64,000 nt of DNA from Enhygromyxa salina (GCF_000737335.2 NZ_JMCC02000043.1:57748-121747), one strand, 5' to 3'; shown: positions 39,009 to 49,788, counted from the stretch's first letter. Notes: generated from the sequence alone by a model not told the origin. Numbers and translations: made by a program.

Positions 39009-41789
39009 GTGCCCAGCAACGTAACTCGTGAGGACCTCGTCCGGTTCTTGGCGGAGACCTCGGAGCTTCCGCTTCAGATTCGCGACGACCTGCCCATTCG
39101 GGTTCGCATCATCCGCGCGCGTGAGCCCCTGTTGCGCGCGGGGGAGCCGAGCGAGCGGGCCTACGTCGTCTACCGGGGCCTGTTCGAGGTCCTCGACGAG
39201 ACCTCCGAGGCTCGCCGGCTCGCGTGGCTCTCGAGTGGGTCGTGGATCGGCGAGCTCGGCGTCTTGATGGGAGAAGCGCGGATCGCCTCGGTGGTCGCGT
39301 GGCGCGACAGCGTCGTGCTCGAGTTCGACGCGGCCGACACCCGCGAGCTGCTGACCAGCGATCCCGCCCACCTCGCCGCGCTCACGCGTCACCTGCTGCG
39401 ACGCGGGCGGCGCAGCGTCGATCCGCGTCCACGACCGTTCGTGCTCGGGCTCATCCACGCCCGCGAGGACGCGGCGCTGCTCCGCGAGGCGATCGCCCGC
39501 ACACCCGAGACCGCGCTCGTCGACGGCCACGGCTGGCAAGACGCGAGCGTCGGCACGAGCGAGTCGCTCGAGTCGCTCGAGTCGACCGGGGTCATCGGGG
39601 TCATCGGGGCCATCGAGTCGATCGCGGCGCTCGAGCGCGAGGGCGCCGACGCGCGTTGCCTGATCCTGCTCGCCGATCAATACGACCCCAGCTGGACGCG
39701 CATGGTCATCCGCGCGGCCGACCGCGTCGCGGCGCTCGGGCGTGTCGGTGGCGACGCGCGCACGCTCGAGCGCTCGCTCGAACTGCCGGGGGCTGCCCGG
39801 GGGTACGATCGACTGTCGCGCCTGCCGACCGCGGATCCCCCGCTCCGAGACGAGCTCGCGCGGACCCACGCCCGCGACCTCACGCTTCGCCCCGACAGCG
39901 TCGAGGACATCGTCGACTATCTCCAGCAGCTGCTCGTCGAGTACGGACGGCCCGATGCGCTTCGTCAATTCGAGCTGTTCGAGGGCCTCGACGACGCCGC
40001 GCTCGCCCAGGCCCAAGAGAACATCGAGTGGCGGATGATCGAGCGGGGCGATCAGCTGATCCGGGCGGGCGATGAGCCCGACGGCCTGTATCTGATCGCC
40101 TTCGGCCGCCTCGAGGCGAGCGTACGCGGCACCGATGGCGCGCGGATCAAGCTGTCCGAGAGCGGCGCACGAGAGGTCGTCGGCGACACGGGTCTGGTGC
40201 TCGAGCGCCCGCGCACCGCCAACGTACACGCCAAGCGCGACACCCGGGTTGGGTTCTTGTCGGCAGCGTCGTTCAAGCACCTCGAGAGCGTCATCCCGCA
40301 GCTGAGCCGAAACGCGGCCCGGATCGCGTCGGAGCGGACCCTCGTGCCCAGCGGCGTCGCGCTCAACCCGGCGCCCACGGACATCATGCTGCTGCGCCTC
40401 GATCCCTGCCCGCGCAGCGAGGCGTTTGTGCGCGCGCTCGAGCGCAGCCTGCATGAGGCGCTTGGCTGCTCGGCCACGCTGGTGTCGAAGGCGATCGTGG
40501 ATCGTCAGCTCGGGCCCGGCGCGTCGGCGCGCGCCCCCGGTGAGCCCGGCTACCGTCAGCTCGTGTCCTGGCTCCACCGCGTGTCGATGGAGCACGACGT
40601 CGTGCTGTACGAGTGCGACGCTCACGACAGCGCGTGGGCGCGCTGCTGTGTGCGTCAGGCCGATCGCCTCGTGCTCATCGCGGCCGCGGGCCGCAACCCG
40701 GCTCTGCGTCCGTTCGAGCGCGAGCTCGCCGACATCGACCTTTCCGGCGATCTCCCCGTCGATCTGGTCGTCCTTCAGCGCGCAGGGATCGCTCGCGCCG
40801 CGGGGACGCGCGCCTGGCTGCGCGAGCGCAGGTGCGAGCTCGTCCACCACGTCCGCGACGACAGCCCCGCCGACGTCGCCGCGACCGCGCGGCGGCTCAT
40901 GGGGCGGGCCAACGGGATCGCGTTCGCAGGCGCCTCATCCCGGGCGCCGGCTCACTGCGGCGTCCCGCGGGCGTTCACGACCCTCGGCCTGCCCCTCGAT
41001 CTCGTGGCTGGCACCAGCGCGGGCTCACTGATCGCCGCGGGGGTCGCGATGGGCTTCGAGTTCTCGTCGCTGCTCGAGCAGGGCGCATACATGGGCGAGC
41101 GGCTGCGCCTGAGCATCTCGAAGCTGCAGCCGCCCCTCACCTCGCTGACGAGCGGCAAGCTGCTCGACGAGCTCTTTCACGACTACTTCGGCGACGCCGA
41201 CATCGAAGATCTCCTGATCCCCTGTCGACTCACCGCCGTCGACCTCCTCACTCACGAGCTCCTCTACCTCGACCGCGGACCGCTGTGGTTGGCAGCGCGC
41301 GCGAGCTGCTCGATCCCCGTGCTCTACCCGCCCGTGACCATGAATGGGCGGATCCTCGTCGACGGCGGGATCATCTCCTACATCCCGATCAACGCGATCC
41401 TACCCAGCTGCCAGCGCGGCCTCGCGGTCATGTCAAACCTCAACGACCCGACGAACCTGGAGTCGCTGCGCAAGATCGAGCCCTACGGCACGCAGGTCTC
41501 GGGCTGGTCCCAGCTGCTCGACCAGGTCCTGCCCTGGCGGACCCCGCGGGCGCTCCCGCGGCTCGAGACCATCTTGTTCCTCTCGTTGATCACCTCCAAC
41601 TCGATGAGCGCAGATCGCATCGACGAAGCGCTCGCGCACCCGGCCGTGTGTCAGGTCTATCAGCCCCTGACCACGACTGGCTTGTTTGGCGTCACGCTCG
41701 AGCTCGCCCGCGAGTTCGAGCAAAAGACCTACGAGCGGGCCTGCGCAGAGATCGGCGCCTGGCTCGAGCAGCACGGCCGAGCGCAGTGA
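39009..41789 (+). CDS. Double cNMP-binding NTE-like patatin phospholipase
   Basis: 926 residues from GTG 39009. Domains: cNMP 1 (residues ~17-125, GSWIGELGVLMGEARIASVV), linker 1 (~140-300, containing YDPSWTRMVIRAADRV), cNMP 2 (~320-435, GDQLIRAGDEPDGLYLIAFG), linker 2 (~450-620, containing HDSAWARCCVRQADRL), then patatin (~635-860) with GTSAGSLIAAG (nucleophile Ser about 670) and DGGII (about 784). In this neuropathy-target-esterase-like family the usual oxyanion loop GGGGARG is replaced here by AGASSRAPAHCG. The duplicated cNMP-linker module is unusual. Probably a cyclic-nucleotide-regulated lysophospholipase, or an inactive relative. Confidence 0.9.
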   Translation: MPSNVTREDLVRFLAETSELPLQIRDDLPIRVRIIRAREPLLRAGEPSERAYVVYRGLFEVLDETSEARRLAWLSSGSWIGELGVLMGEARIASVVAWRDSVVLEFDAADTRELLTSDPAHLAALTRHLLRRGRRSVDPRPRPFVLGLIHAREDAALLREAIARTPETALVDGHGWQDASVGTSESLESLESTGVIGVIGAIESIAALEREGADARCLILLADQYDPSWTRMVIRAADRVAALGRVGGDARTLERSLELPGAARGYDRLSRLPTADPPLRDELARTHARDLTLRPDSVEDIVDYLQQLLVEYGRPDALRQFELFEGLDDAALAQAQENIEWRMIERGDQLIRAGDEPDGLYLIAFGRLEASVRGTDGARIKLSESGAREVVGDTGLVLERPRTANVHAKRDTRVGFLSAASFKHLESVIPQLSRNAARIASERTLVPSGVALNPAPTDIMLLRLDPCPRSEAFVRALERSLHEALGCSATLVSKAIVDRQLGPGASARAPGEPGYRQLVSWLHRVSMEHDVVLYECDAHDSAWARCCVRQADRLVLIAAAGRNPALRPFERELADIDLSGDLPVDLVVLQRAGIARAAGTRAWLRERRCELVHHVRDDSPADVAATARRLMGRANGIAFAGASSRAPAHCGVPRAFTTLGLPLDLVAGTSAGSLIAAGVAMGFEFSSLLEQGAYMGERLRLSISKLQPPLTSLTSGKLLDELFHDYFGDADIEDLLIPCRLTAVDLLTHELLYLDRGPLWLAARASCSIPVLYPPVTMNGRILVDGGIISYIPINAILPSCQRGLAVMSNLNDPTNLESLRKIEPYGTQVSGWSQLLDQVLPWRTPRALPRLETILFLSLITSNSMSADRIDEALAHPAVCQVYQPLTTTGLFGVTLELAREFEQKTYERACAEIGAWLEQHGRAQ

Positions 41790-42023
41790 GTCGCGCGCAC
41801 CGGTCCCAGCTCGAGGCCACTTTCGAGCGTCGATGACCACGACCGGTCGTTCGCCCCGGACCTGACGAACGGTAGTATTGGTTGGCTCGGCTGGACGCTC
41901 AGACGACCGAACATATCAAGCCTCGAGGTAGGTCGACGCCCGTCATCGCAGCCGGTGTGCGTCATCGAGTCGGCGAAAAAACACAACAACTGGGTGCGGG
42001 GTTCCGTGGTAGTTTGCGACCCG
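41790..42023. promoter_or_regulatory. Upstream region of the VWA lipoprotein gene
   Basis: 234-base non-coding region that must carry the promoter for the gene at 42024. AT-rich patches occur (gaaaaaacacaacaac near 41976) but no convincing consensus promoter. No hairpin of note after the patatin stop. Confidence 0.35.
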
Positions 42024-43367
<1,344 letters not shown>

Positions 43368-43368
43368 T

Positions 43369-43409
43369 CGTTTGGCTCAGCGGTTCCTGCGGAACCGCTG
43401 AGCCAAACG
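43369..43409. terminator. 19-bp stem rho-independent-type terminator
   Basis: Arms 43369-43387 and 43391-43409 (cgtttggctcagcggttcc and its complement) pair perfectly around tgc, two bases after the VWA gene's stop. Little T-run, but the stem is long. Confidence 0.85.
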
Positions 43410-43511
43410 CGAACCCTACTGGTCTTGATGAGGGGCTTCACAGCCCCTCCCCCATGCCGGCGGAGCCGTCATGGGGCCCCCACCCCTGCGGTCGGGCCCG
43501 CCCTCCGGGTC

Positions 43512-43575
43512 GTGTCGACGCGCGCGGAGGCGAAGCCGAGCACGGGTCGAGTCTGGGCGACTGGGGCCTAAAAGC
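43512..43575. repeat. ~64-bp dispersed repeat, copy 2
   Basis: Same sequence as 29287-29350 apart from a few changes near the right end. The left part begins gtgtcgacgcgcgcggaggc. It lies in the spacer before the gene at 43568 and slightly overlaps its stop. Confidence 0.75.
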
Positions 43576-44158
43576 TCTCTTTTAGGTCCCAGGCGCTGGC
43601 GGCTTCGAGGTCGAACTCGCCGAGCTGATCGCCGCTGCCCAGACCCTGAAGCATCCCGCCAAGCAGGGGCTCGTCATCGGTGATGTCCTCGATCGAGTCG
43701 TTCACGTCTTGCGGATCGATCTCCCAGTCCTTGCGGCTGTAGAGCGTCATGCTGCGGCCGTTCTTGTTGGTCAGCTTCATGCACAGCTGAAACGGCGCCG
43801 GAGCTTCCTTCTCGCACTCCCAGGTCTCGACCTTCACTTCGCCGCGGGCGCGCTCTTGTGGGAAGTACATGCGCAGATCGCTGCCCTGCAGCTGCCACCG
43901 AAACACCTCAACGCCGATGCGCCACTGCGACGAGCGCCCGATCGCGCCAAACTGCCCGTCGCGGTGATCGACCAGCACGAAGTGCGTGATCATGTCGCGG
44001 TCGTCGGTCGGCACGTGGTCGATCCAGACTTGGTTGACGGCGTGCTTGGTGCCTTGCGCCTCGTCGCTGAAGAACAGCGCGTCCGCTGCCTTCCAAACCC
44101 CGAAGCTACAGGCGCCGACGAGGGCGAGGGCGATCAGTTTGCTCTGCGTCTTGGACAT
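43568..44158 (-). CDS. Membrane-anchored hypothetical protein
   Basis: 196 residues. An N-terminal signal anchor (LIALALVGACSFGVWKAADA; no lipobox consensus because Cys is followed by Ser-Phe) precedes a ~150-residue domain (FVLVDHRDGQFGAIGRSSQW, FRWQLQGSDLRMYFP) and a Leu-rich C-terminus. No family recognised. Convergent with the VWA gene through the repeat, divergent from the SulP transporter. Confidence 0.8.
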   Translation of the reverse strand: MSKTQSKLIALALVGACSFGVWKAADALFFSDEAQGTKHAVNQVWIDHVPTDDRDMITHFVLVDHRDGQFGAIGRSSQWRIGVEVFRWQLQGSDLRMYFPQERARGEVKVETWECEKEAPAPFQLCMKLTNKNGRSMTLYSRKDWEIDPQDVNDSIEDITDDEPLLGGMLQGLGSGDQLGEFDLEAASAWDLKESF

Positions 44159-44292
44159 CGCGGCAAGTGTGTCAGTCGCGCGTAGCCCCGTCCACGGGCC
44201 GCCGTCGATTTCGCGATCAGGGCAAATTCGTGCAAGGGCGCGGCCAGAGTCGGCGAAGTGCAGGGCGCCCGCGGGGGTAATAAGATGCCCGG

Positions 44293-46050
44293 GTGTTCGC
44301 CTCGCTGCGCGAGAACTTCCGCGGCGACCTGCTCGCTGGGATCACGGTGATGGTCGTCCTGGTTCCGCAGGCGCTGGCCTACGCGATGTTGGCGGGGGTT
44401 CCGCCGGTCTACGGTCTCTACGCCGCCACGATCCCGCCGCTGCTCTACGCCTTCGTGGGCAGCAGTCGGTTCATGGCGATCGGCCCGGTCGCGCTCATGG
44501 CCCTGATGATCGCCTCGGGGCTCGAGAGCTTGGCCGAGCCGGGCACCCCAGAGTGGGCCGAGCTCGCGGTCTTGCTCAGCTTCGAGGTTGGCGTGTTGTT
44601 CCTGCTGCTGGGCCTGGTCCGGGCTGGGTTTGTCGTCAACTTCCTGGGTCACCCGACGATCCTGGGCTTCAACGCGGCGGCCGGCTTGATCACGGTGGGC
44701 AGTCAGCTGCGCGCGTTCTTGGGGATCCCCCGCGAGCAGCTCGCGGATCTCTCGGCGACCCGGCCGTGGCCGATCGTGATGCACCTTGGCGCGACCCACC
44801 TGCCAACCCTCGCGGTCGCGTCTGGATCGTTGCTGGCGCTGGTGTTGATGCGTCGCTACGCGGCGCGCTGGCCTTACTACTTGATCGTGTGCGTGGCTGG
44901 GATCCTGCTCGCGTGGGGGCTGAACCTGCCAAGCCACGGCGTCGAGGTCGTCGGTGAGGTCCCGCGTGGGCTGCCAATGCCCAAGCTCCCCCGCTTCAAA
45001 ATCGACACCATGGTCTCGCTGTTGCCGGCGGCGCTGTCGATCCTGGTCGTTGGCTATGCATCGTCAATGACCGTGGTCAAGGCGCTCGAGGCCAAGGCGC
45101 GCGGCACCGTCGAGCCCAACCGCGAGCTGCTGGCGTTTGGCGTGGTCAACCTCGCGAGCGGTCTGTTTGGCAGCTTCCCGGTCAGCTCCGGGCTCGCGCG
45201 CTCAACGGTCGTCGCCCAGGCCGGCGCGCGGACCCGCATGACTGGGTTTATCGCCGCGCTCGGGGTCCTGTTCGTGCTGCTGGTGGCGGGGGCCCTGTTC
45301 GAGTGGCTGCCGCGCGCTGTGCTTGCCGCGATCGTCATGCTCGCGGCCTCCAGCCTGATCGACATCCGCGGCGTGCGTGAGGTGTTTCGGGTCAAGCGGG
45401 CCGACGGCGTGACGGCGGTGCTGACCTTCTTGGCGACCTTGGGGATCGGCCTCGAGGTTGGGCTGTTCGTCGGGGTGATCGCGGCCTTGGTGTTCTTTGT
45501 CGGTCGGACCATGCGGCCGCACACGGCCGAGCTTGGCCGGATCCCGGGCACCTCCGTGTACCGCAACGTCGATCGGGTCGAGGCCGCGCAGACCTGCCCG
45601 CAGGCGGGGCTGCTGCGGATCGACGCGCCGCTCTACTACGCCAACGCCCGCTTCCTCGAAGATCGCATCACCACGATGATGGCCACCCACGAGTCCATGA
45701 AGCTGCTCGCGCTCGACTTCGCCGCGGTCAGCGACATGGACGCGACCGCGGTGATGTCACTGGAGAAGCTCATCGAGGCGCTGCGCGCAGGTGGCAGCGA
45801 TCTGCACATCATCGGGGCGATCGGTCCGGTTCGGGATCTGTTCGTCCGCAGCCGCCTGCTCGAGCTGCTTGGCCAGGACCACCTTCACCGCAACCTCGCC
45901 GAGGCCGCGCCCAAGCTGGTCGAGGCGGTGGAACGTGACTACTGCGAGGGCACCTGTCGCGTGTCCGCGTTTCCAAGCTGCACGCTCATCCCCCGCGCCG
46001 CGCTGCTGCGCGAGCACGGCAAAGCCGCCCGGTTCTCCCCGCAGATCTAG
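44293..46050 (+). CDS. SulP/SLC26-family anion transporter with STAS domain
   Basis: 585 residues from GTG. Membrane domain of 12-14 helices with the SulP signature region (GITVMVVLVPQALAYAMLAG, PPVYGLYAATIPPLLYAFVG), then a cytoplasmic STAS domain (about residues 440-550; LRIDAPLYYANARFLED, ALDFAAVSDMDATAVMSLEKL). Transports sulfate, bicarbonate or other anions by H+ or Na+ coupling. Followed closely by a small membrane protein gene and murE on the same strand. Confidence 0.94.
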   Translation: MFASLRENFRGDLLAGITVMVVLVPQALAYAMLAGVPPVYGLYAATIPPLLYAFVGSSRFMAIGPVALMALMIASGLESLAEPGTPEWAELAVLLSFEVGVLFLLLGLVRAGFVVNFLGHPTILGFNAAAGLITVGSQLRAFLGIPREQLADLSATRPWPIVMHLGATHLPTLAVASGSLLALVLMRRYAARWPYYLIVCVAGILLAWGLNLPSHGVEVVGEVPRGLPMPKLPRFKIDTMVSLLPAALSILVVGYASSMTVVKALEAKARGTVEPNRELLAFGVVNLASGLFGSFPVSSGLARSTVVAQAGARTRMTGFIAALGVLFVLLVAGALFEWLPRAVLAAIVMLAASSLIDIRGVREVFRVKRADGVTAVLTFLATLGIGLEVGLFVGVIAALVFFVGRTMRPHTAELGRIPGTSVYRNVDRVEAAQTCPQAGLLRIDAPLYYANARFLEDRITTMMATHESMKLLALDFAAVSDMDATAVMSLEKLIEALRAGGSDLHIIGAIGPVRDLFVRSRLLELLGQDHLHRNLAEAAPKLVEAVERDYCEGTCRVSAFPSCTLIPRAALLREHGKAARFSPQI

Positions 46051-46085
46051 ATGTCGTGACCCTCGCTGGTGGCGACGTGTAGGAT

Positions 46086-46616
46086 GTGATCTCGGTGATG
46101 TCGGATGGGGTCCAGAGCAGTCCCTTACCTGGGCTTCGGGTCGTGGTCTTGCTGATCGCGATCTCGGTCCCGATCATGCTGGGGATCGAGACGCTGCTGC
46201 GCGTGTACGTGCTTGGGCCGCTCTACGGTCCGGTGCTCACCGAGCTGCGTGGGATCTACTGGCCCGAGCTCACCGACGAGATCATCGCAACCCGGGCCAC
46301 AAACACGGCGTGGATCCTGATCGGCGTGACCGTGGTCGCGGGGTGTGTGGGGATCGCGTTGCTGCGCTGGGTCATTCGTCGAGCGTCAGCAGCGACGGGC
46401 GAGCAGCCCACACCCAACAAGATCCGCGACAGCTTGCTGCTGCTGACCTCGATCCCGCAGGTCCCCGGCTTGCTCAGCACCCTGTGCCTCGCCGGTGGCG
46501 GCGAGCTGTTGCCGGTGTTGATCTGCGTGGGGGTATCGACCAGCTTCGTCGTCGTGCAGGGCTTCGTTGGCGAGCGGGCGATCGAAGCCATGGGGCCGGC
46601 CGCGGCCGCGTGCTAG
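46086..46616 (+). CDS. Four-helix membrane protein, unknown function
   Basis: 176 residues from GTG 46086 (an ATG at 46098 is also possible). Four membrane helices: LRVVVLLIAISVPIMLGIET, AWILIGVTVVAGCVGIAL, LLLLTSIPQVPGLLSTLC and LLPVLICVGVSTSFVVVQGF. 35 bases after the SulP gene and 14 before murE, so probably co-transcribed. No family recognised. Confidence 0.8.
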   Translation: MISVMSDGVQSSPLPGLRVVVLLIAISVPIMLGIETLLRVYVLGPLYGPVLTELRGIYWPELTDEIIATRATNTAWILIGVTVVAGCVGIALLRWVIRRASAATGEQPTPNKIRDSLLLLTSIPQVPGLLSTLCLAGGGELLPVLICVGVSTSFVVVQGFVGERAIEAMGPAAAAC

Positions 46617-46630
46617 GATCGTCGCCGAAC

Positions 46631-48220
46631 GTGACTCGGGGCTCTCCACTGCGCCGCGTCGGCGAGCTGCTCGCCGCCCTCGATCCTGCGCTGCACGCCA
46701 GGGCGATCGGCTGCGATCCCGACACGCTTGTCGGTTCGCCCAAGGTCGACTCGCGCGCGATCGAGCCGGGCGACTGTTTCATCGCCACCGCCGGGCACAC
46801 GGTCGATGGCCACGACTTCATCGACAAGGCAGTGGCCGCGGGCGCCACCTTGGTGGTCGTGCGTCGTGATCGGGGGATCTCGGGTTCGCAGCCCAGGATC
46901 GTCGTTGACGACGTCGCCGCCGCGCTGCCCAGCTTGGCCGCGGGCTGGTACGGCTGGCCGGGCGAGCGCTTGCAGCTCGCGGGGATCACCGGCACCAACG
47001 GCAAGACCAGCACGGCCCACCTCGTCGCTTCGGTGCTGCAGGCAGCCGGGCATCCGCACCTGCGGCTCGGCACGACCGGCGACTGGATCGTCGATCACGA
47101 GACGCCGGCCAGCTTCACGACGCCGTTTCCCATTGATCTGCAGCGGCTGTTGGCCACCGCGTGTGAGCGCGGGGCAACCCACGGCGTCATGGAGGTCTCG
47201 TCTCACGGCCTGGACCAAGGTCGGATCGTCCCGTTGCAGTTCGCGGCCGTGGCCTTGACCAGCTTCAGCCAGGACCACCTCGACTACCACGCGAGCATGG
47301 CGGCCTATCTGCAGGCCAAGTGTCTGCTGGCTCGCAGGCACTGCCTCGCTTCGGGCGTGGCCGTGGCCCCGGCTGAGGGCGAGGCTGGGTCCGCGTTCTT
47401 GCAGGCGGCGGCCGAAGCCGGGGTCGAACGGCGCTGGCGAAGCTCGCGGGTGCCCGTGTCCGAGCGCGCCGCGGAGATCTGCGTGATCGAGCGTGACCAC
47501 GCCGCCGCCGGACTGGTCGCCCGCTTGCGCACGCCGGTTGGCAGCCTCTGGCTTCGCTCACCCTTGGTCGGCGACTTCAACCTCGACAACCTGATGGCGG
47601 CCGTGGGTCTCTCGATCGGGCTTGGTGTCGAGCTCCCGCACATCGAGGCAGCCCTGGGCCAGGCTCGCGGTGCGCCCGGGCGGCTCGAGGCGGTCGCGTT
47701 GCCAAGCCCGCGCGGCGACGATCATCAGGGTCCCGCGGTCTACGTTGACTACGCCCACACGCCAGACGCGGTCGCCCGCGCGATCGAGGCGCTGCGTCCG
47801 ACGGCGGCCAAGCGTGGCGGGAAGTTGGTCATCCTGCTTGGCTGCGGGGGCGACCGCGACGCCAGCAAGCGACCGATCATGGGCGAGGTCGCCAGCCGCG
47901 GGGCGGATCGCTTCATTGCGACCTCCGACAACCCGCGGACCGAGGATCCCGAAGCGATCCTGAGTCAGATGCTGGCCGGCGCGATCCCCCAGCAGCAAGG
48001 CGGCGCGGAGCTGATCCGCGAGGTCGATCGCGCTCGCGCGATCAGCCTTGCGATCAGCGAAGCCAACGCGCACGACGTTGTGCTGTTGGCTGGCAAGGGC
48101 CACGAAAATTATCAGGTGCTCGGCACCACGAAGATCCACTTCGACGATCGCGAGCAGGCCGAGCTCGCGCTGCGTGCACGAACTCGGCCTGGGTCGCCCA
48201 CAGACCCACGAGGGGTCTGA
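46631..48220 (+). CDS. murE: UDP-N-acetylmuramoyl-tripeptide synthetase MurE
   Basis: 529 residues from GTG 46631. ATP-dependent addition of the third peptidoglycan stem residue. Seen: P-loop GITGTNGKTSTAHL (about residue 120), MEVSSHGLDQGRI, VYVDYAHTPDA, and the acceptor motif SDNPRTEDP (about 434), which is the DNPR meso-diaminopimelate specificity box. Slightly longer than usual (about 490). It is not in a mur/fts cluster here. Downstream is the convergent VOC gene. Confidence 0.95.
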   Translation: MTRGSPLRRVGELLAALDPALHARAIGCDPDTLVGSPKVDSRAIEPGDCFIATAGHTVDGHDFIDKAVAAGATLVVVRRDRGISGSQPRIVVDDVAAALPSLAAGWYGWPGERLQLAGITGTNGKTSTAHLVASVLQAAGHPHLRLGTTGDWIVDHETPASFTTPFPIDLQRLLATACERGATHGVMEVSSHGLDQGRIVPLQFAAVALTSFSQDHLDYHASMAAYLQAKCLLARRHCLASGVAVAPAEGEAGSAFLQAAAEAGVERRWRSSRVPVSERAAEICVIERDHAAAGLVARLRTPVGSLWLRSPLVGDFNLDNLMAAVGLSIGLGVELPHIEAALGQARGAPGRLEAVALPSPRGDDHQGPAVYVDYAHTPDAVARAIEALRPTAAKRGGKLVILLGCGGDRDASKRPIMGEVASRGADRFIATSDNPRTEDPEAILSQMLAGAIPQQQGGAELIREVDRARAISLAISEANAHDVVLLAGKGHENYQVLGTTKIHFDDREQAELALRARTRPGSPTDPRGV

Positions 48221-48230
48221 ACGAGCGCGC

Positions 48231-48887
48231 TTACTTTTTCTTCGCCGCCGCTTTCTTGCTTGGCGTCGCGGCCTTCTTGGCGGCGGCCTTCTTGGCGGCG
48301 GCCGGCTTTGCGGCGGCAGCTTTCTTGGCACTGGCGGCGGCCGGCTTTGCGGCGGCAGCTTTCTTGGCACTGGCGGCGGCTGGCTTGGCAGCAGCAGCCT
48401 TCTTGGCGGCGGCTGGCTTGGCGGCAGCCTTCTTCGCGGCAGCTGGCTTGGCGGCAGCCTTCTTGGCGGCAGCCTTCTTGGCGGTGGCCTTCTTCGCGGT
48501 GGCCTTCTTCGCGCTGCCACCCTCAGCTGCTGCGGGTGCGGCCTCCCATGCAGCACACACGGCGCCGGTTGGATCCGCGAACACCGTCAGCTTACCCATG
48601 CCCGGAACCTCGGTCGCGGGCACGAGGATCCGGCCCCCGTTCTTCTTGATGACGCCGATCGTCTTGGCGATCGACGCGACGCCAACATAGCCAACCCAGG
48701 CGCTGGGAGCGCCGGGCGTCGGATTCTTGTCAATGCCCCCGATTCCTCCGGTCGGGGTGATGATCATCGAATACACCCCGTCGGGCATTTGGACGTCTTG
48801 GTACGTCCATCCAAAGACTGCCGCGTAGAATTTCTTCGCGGCTTCGGGGTCGGAAGTGTTCAGCTCCATGTGGACGAAGTTGCTCAT
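48231..48887 (-). CDS. VOC-family protein with Ala/Lys-rich histone-H1-like tail
   Basis: 218 residues from ATG 48887, with the strong ribosome binding site aaggagga. Residues 1-118 form a vicinal-oxygen-chelate domain (FVHMELNTSDPEAAKKFYAA, VFGWTYQDVQMPDGVYSMI, FADPTGAVCAAWE) of the glyoxalase/PhnB-like type. The remaining ~100 residues are nearly all Ala, Lys and Pro in AAKKAAAKPAAA units, closely resembling histone H1 C-terminal tails and predicted to bind nucleic acid. This is a fusion of a small-molecule domain to a DNA-binding tail. Confidence 0.9.
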   Translation of the reverse strand: MSNFVHMELNTSDPEAAKKFYAAVFGWTYQDVQMPDGVYSMIITPTGGIGGIDKNPTPGAPSAWVGYVGVASIAKTIGVIKKNGGRILVPATEVPGMGKLTVFADPTGAVCAAWEAAPAAAEGGSAKKATAKKATAKKAAAKKAAAKPAAAKKAAAKPAAAKKAAAAKPAAASAKKAAAAKPAAASAKKAAAAKPAAAKKAAAKKAATPSKKAAAKKK

Positions 48888-48960
48888 CTTGCGGTCCTCC
48901 TTCACGAGCCGTCGCGGCTCGATCGCAATATCGCAACAAAGCGATCCGATGGGGTGACAA

Positions 48961-49788
48961 TCAACTACCCGACTTGCGCTTTCGCAGATGCAACAGCCGC
49001 AGCCCCTCGAGCATCAGGTTGTCATCGACGATGTCGATCGAGGCGGTCTCGTGGGCGACCTTCCGGGCCAGCCCCCCCGTTGCGATCACCCGGGCCTCCC
49101 AGCTCAGCTCGCCGCGGATCCGGGCGAGAACACCCTCGACCAAGCCAACGTAGCCGTAGAACAACCCCGATTGGATCGCGCCCACCGTGTTGCGACCGAC
49201 CACCGAGGCCGGCTTGGCCACGTCGACCCGGGGCAGCTTGGCTGCTCGCCTGAACAGCGCGTCGGCGCTGATACCCACGCCCGGGGCGATCACCCCGCCA
49301 AGGTACTCGGGGGTCGGCGAGACCACGTCGAAGGTGGTCGCCGTCCCAAAGTCGACGATGATGATCGCCGTGTTGGTCTGCCCCGCCCCAGGCACCCCGC
49401 CAGGCCCCGGGTCAATCCGCGCATAGCGCTCGTGGGCTGCGATCGCGGCCACGATCCGGTCCGCGCCAACGTCCTGCGCTGGCTCGTAGAGGACCGGCAT
49501 CCCGGTGTCGAGCATGGGGGTCACGACCAGCGCCTCAACGCCAACATAGCGGGCGAGCGCGGCCACGATCGGCTCTGTCACCGGGGGCACGACGGAGGCC
49601 AGCACCGCGCCATCGATGCCCTCGAAGTCCATGCCCTGCAGCGCGAGCGCGCGCTCGAGCTTGATCGCAAACTCGTCGCGGGTCCAGTCCCGGTGGGTTG
49701 CGAGGCGCAGCTCGCAGCGCAGCCGCTCACCTTCGAACACACCGATCGAGCTGTTGGAGTTGCCGACATCGATCGCAAGCAGCATCAC
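48961..49788 (-). CDS. coaX: Type III pantothenate kinase
   Basis: 275 residues. First step of coenzyme A synthesis: phosphorylates pantothenate using ATP, cytoplasmic. Seen: AIDVGNSNSSIGVFE (phosphate 1), DVGADRIVAAI, IIVDFGTATTFDVV (phosphate 2) and GGVIAPGVGIS. A loop with GPGGVPGAGQTN is inserted between ARIDP and the DFGTATTF strand compared with the usual family layout, presumably a tolerated surface insertion. Confidence 0.95.
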   Translation of the reverse strand: MMLLAIDVGNSNSSIGVFEGERLRCELRLATHRDWTRDEFAIKLERALALQGMDFEGIDGAVLASVVPPVTEPIVAALARYVGVEALVVTPMLDTGMPVLYEPAQDVGADRIVAAIAAHERYARIDPGPGGVPGAGQTNTAIIIVDFGTATTFDVVSPTPEYLGGVIAPGVGISADALFRRAAKLPRVDVAKPASVVGRNTVGAIQSGLFYGYVGLVEGVLARIRGELSWEARVIATGGLARKVAHETASIDIVDDNLMLEGLRLLHLRKRKSGS

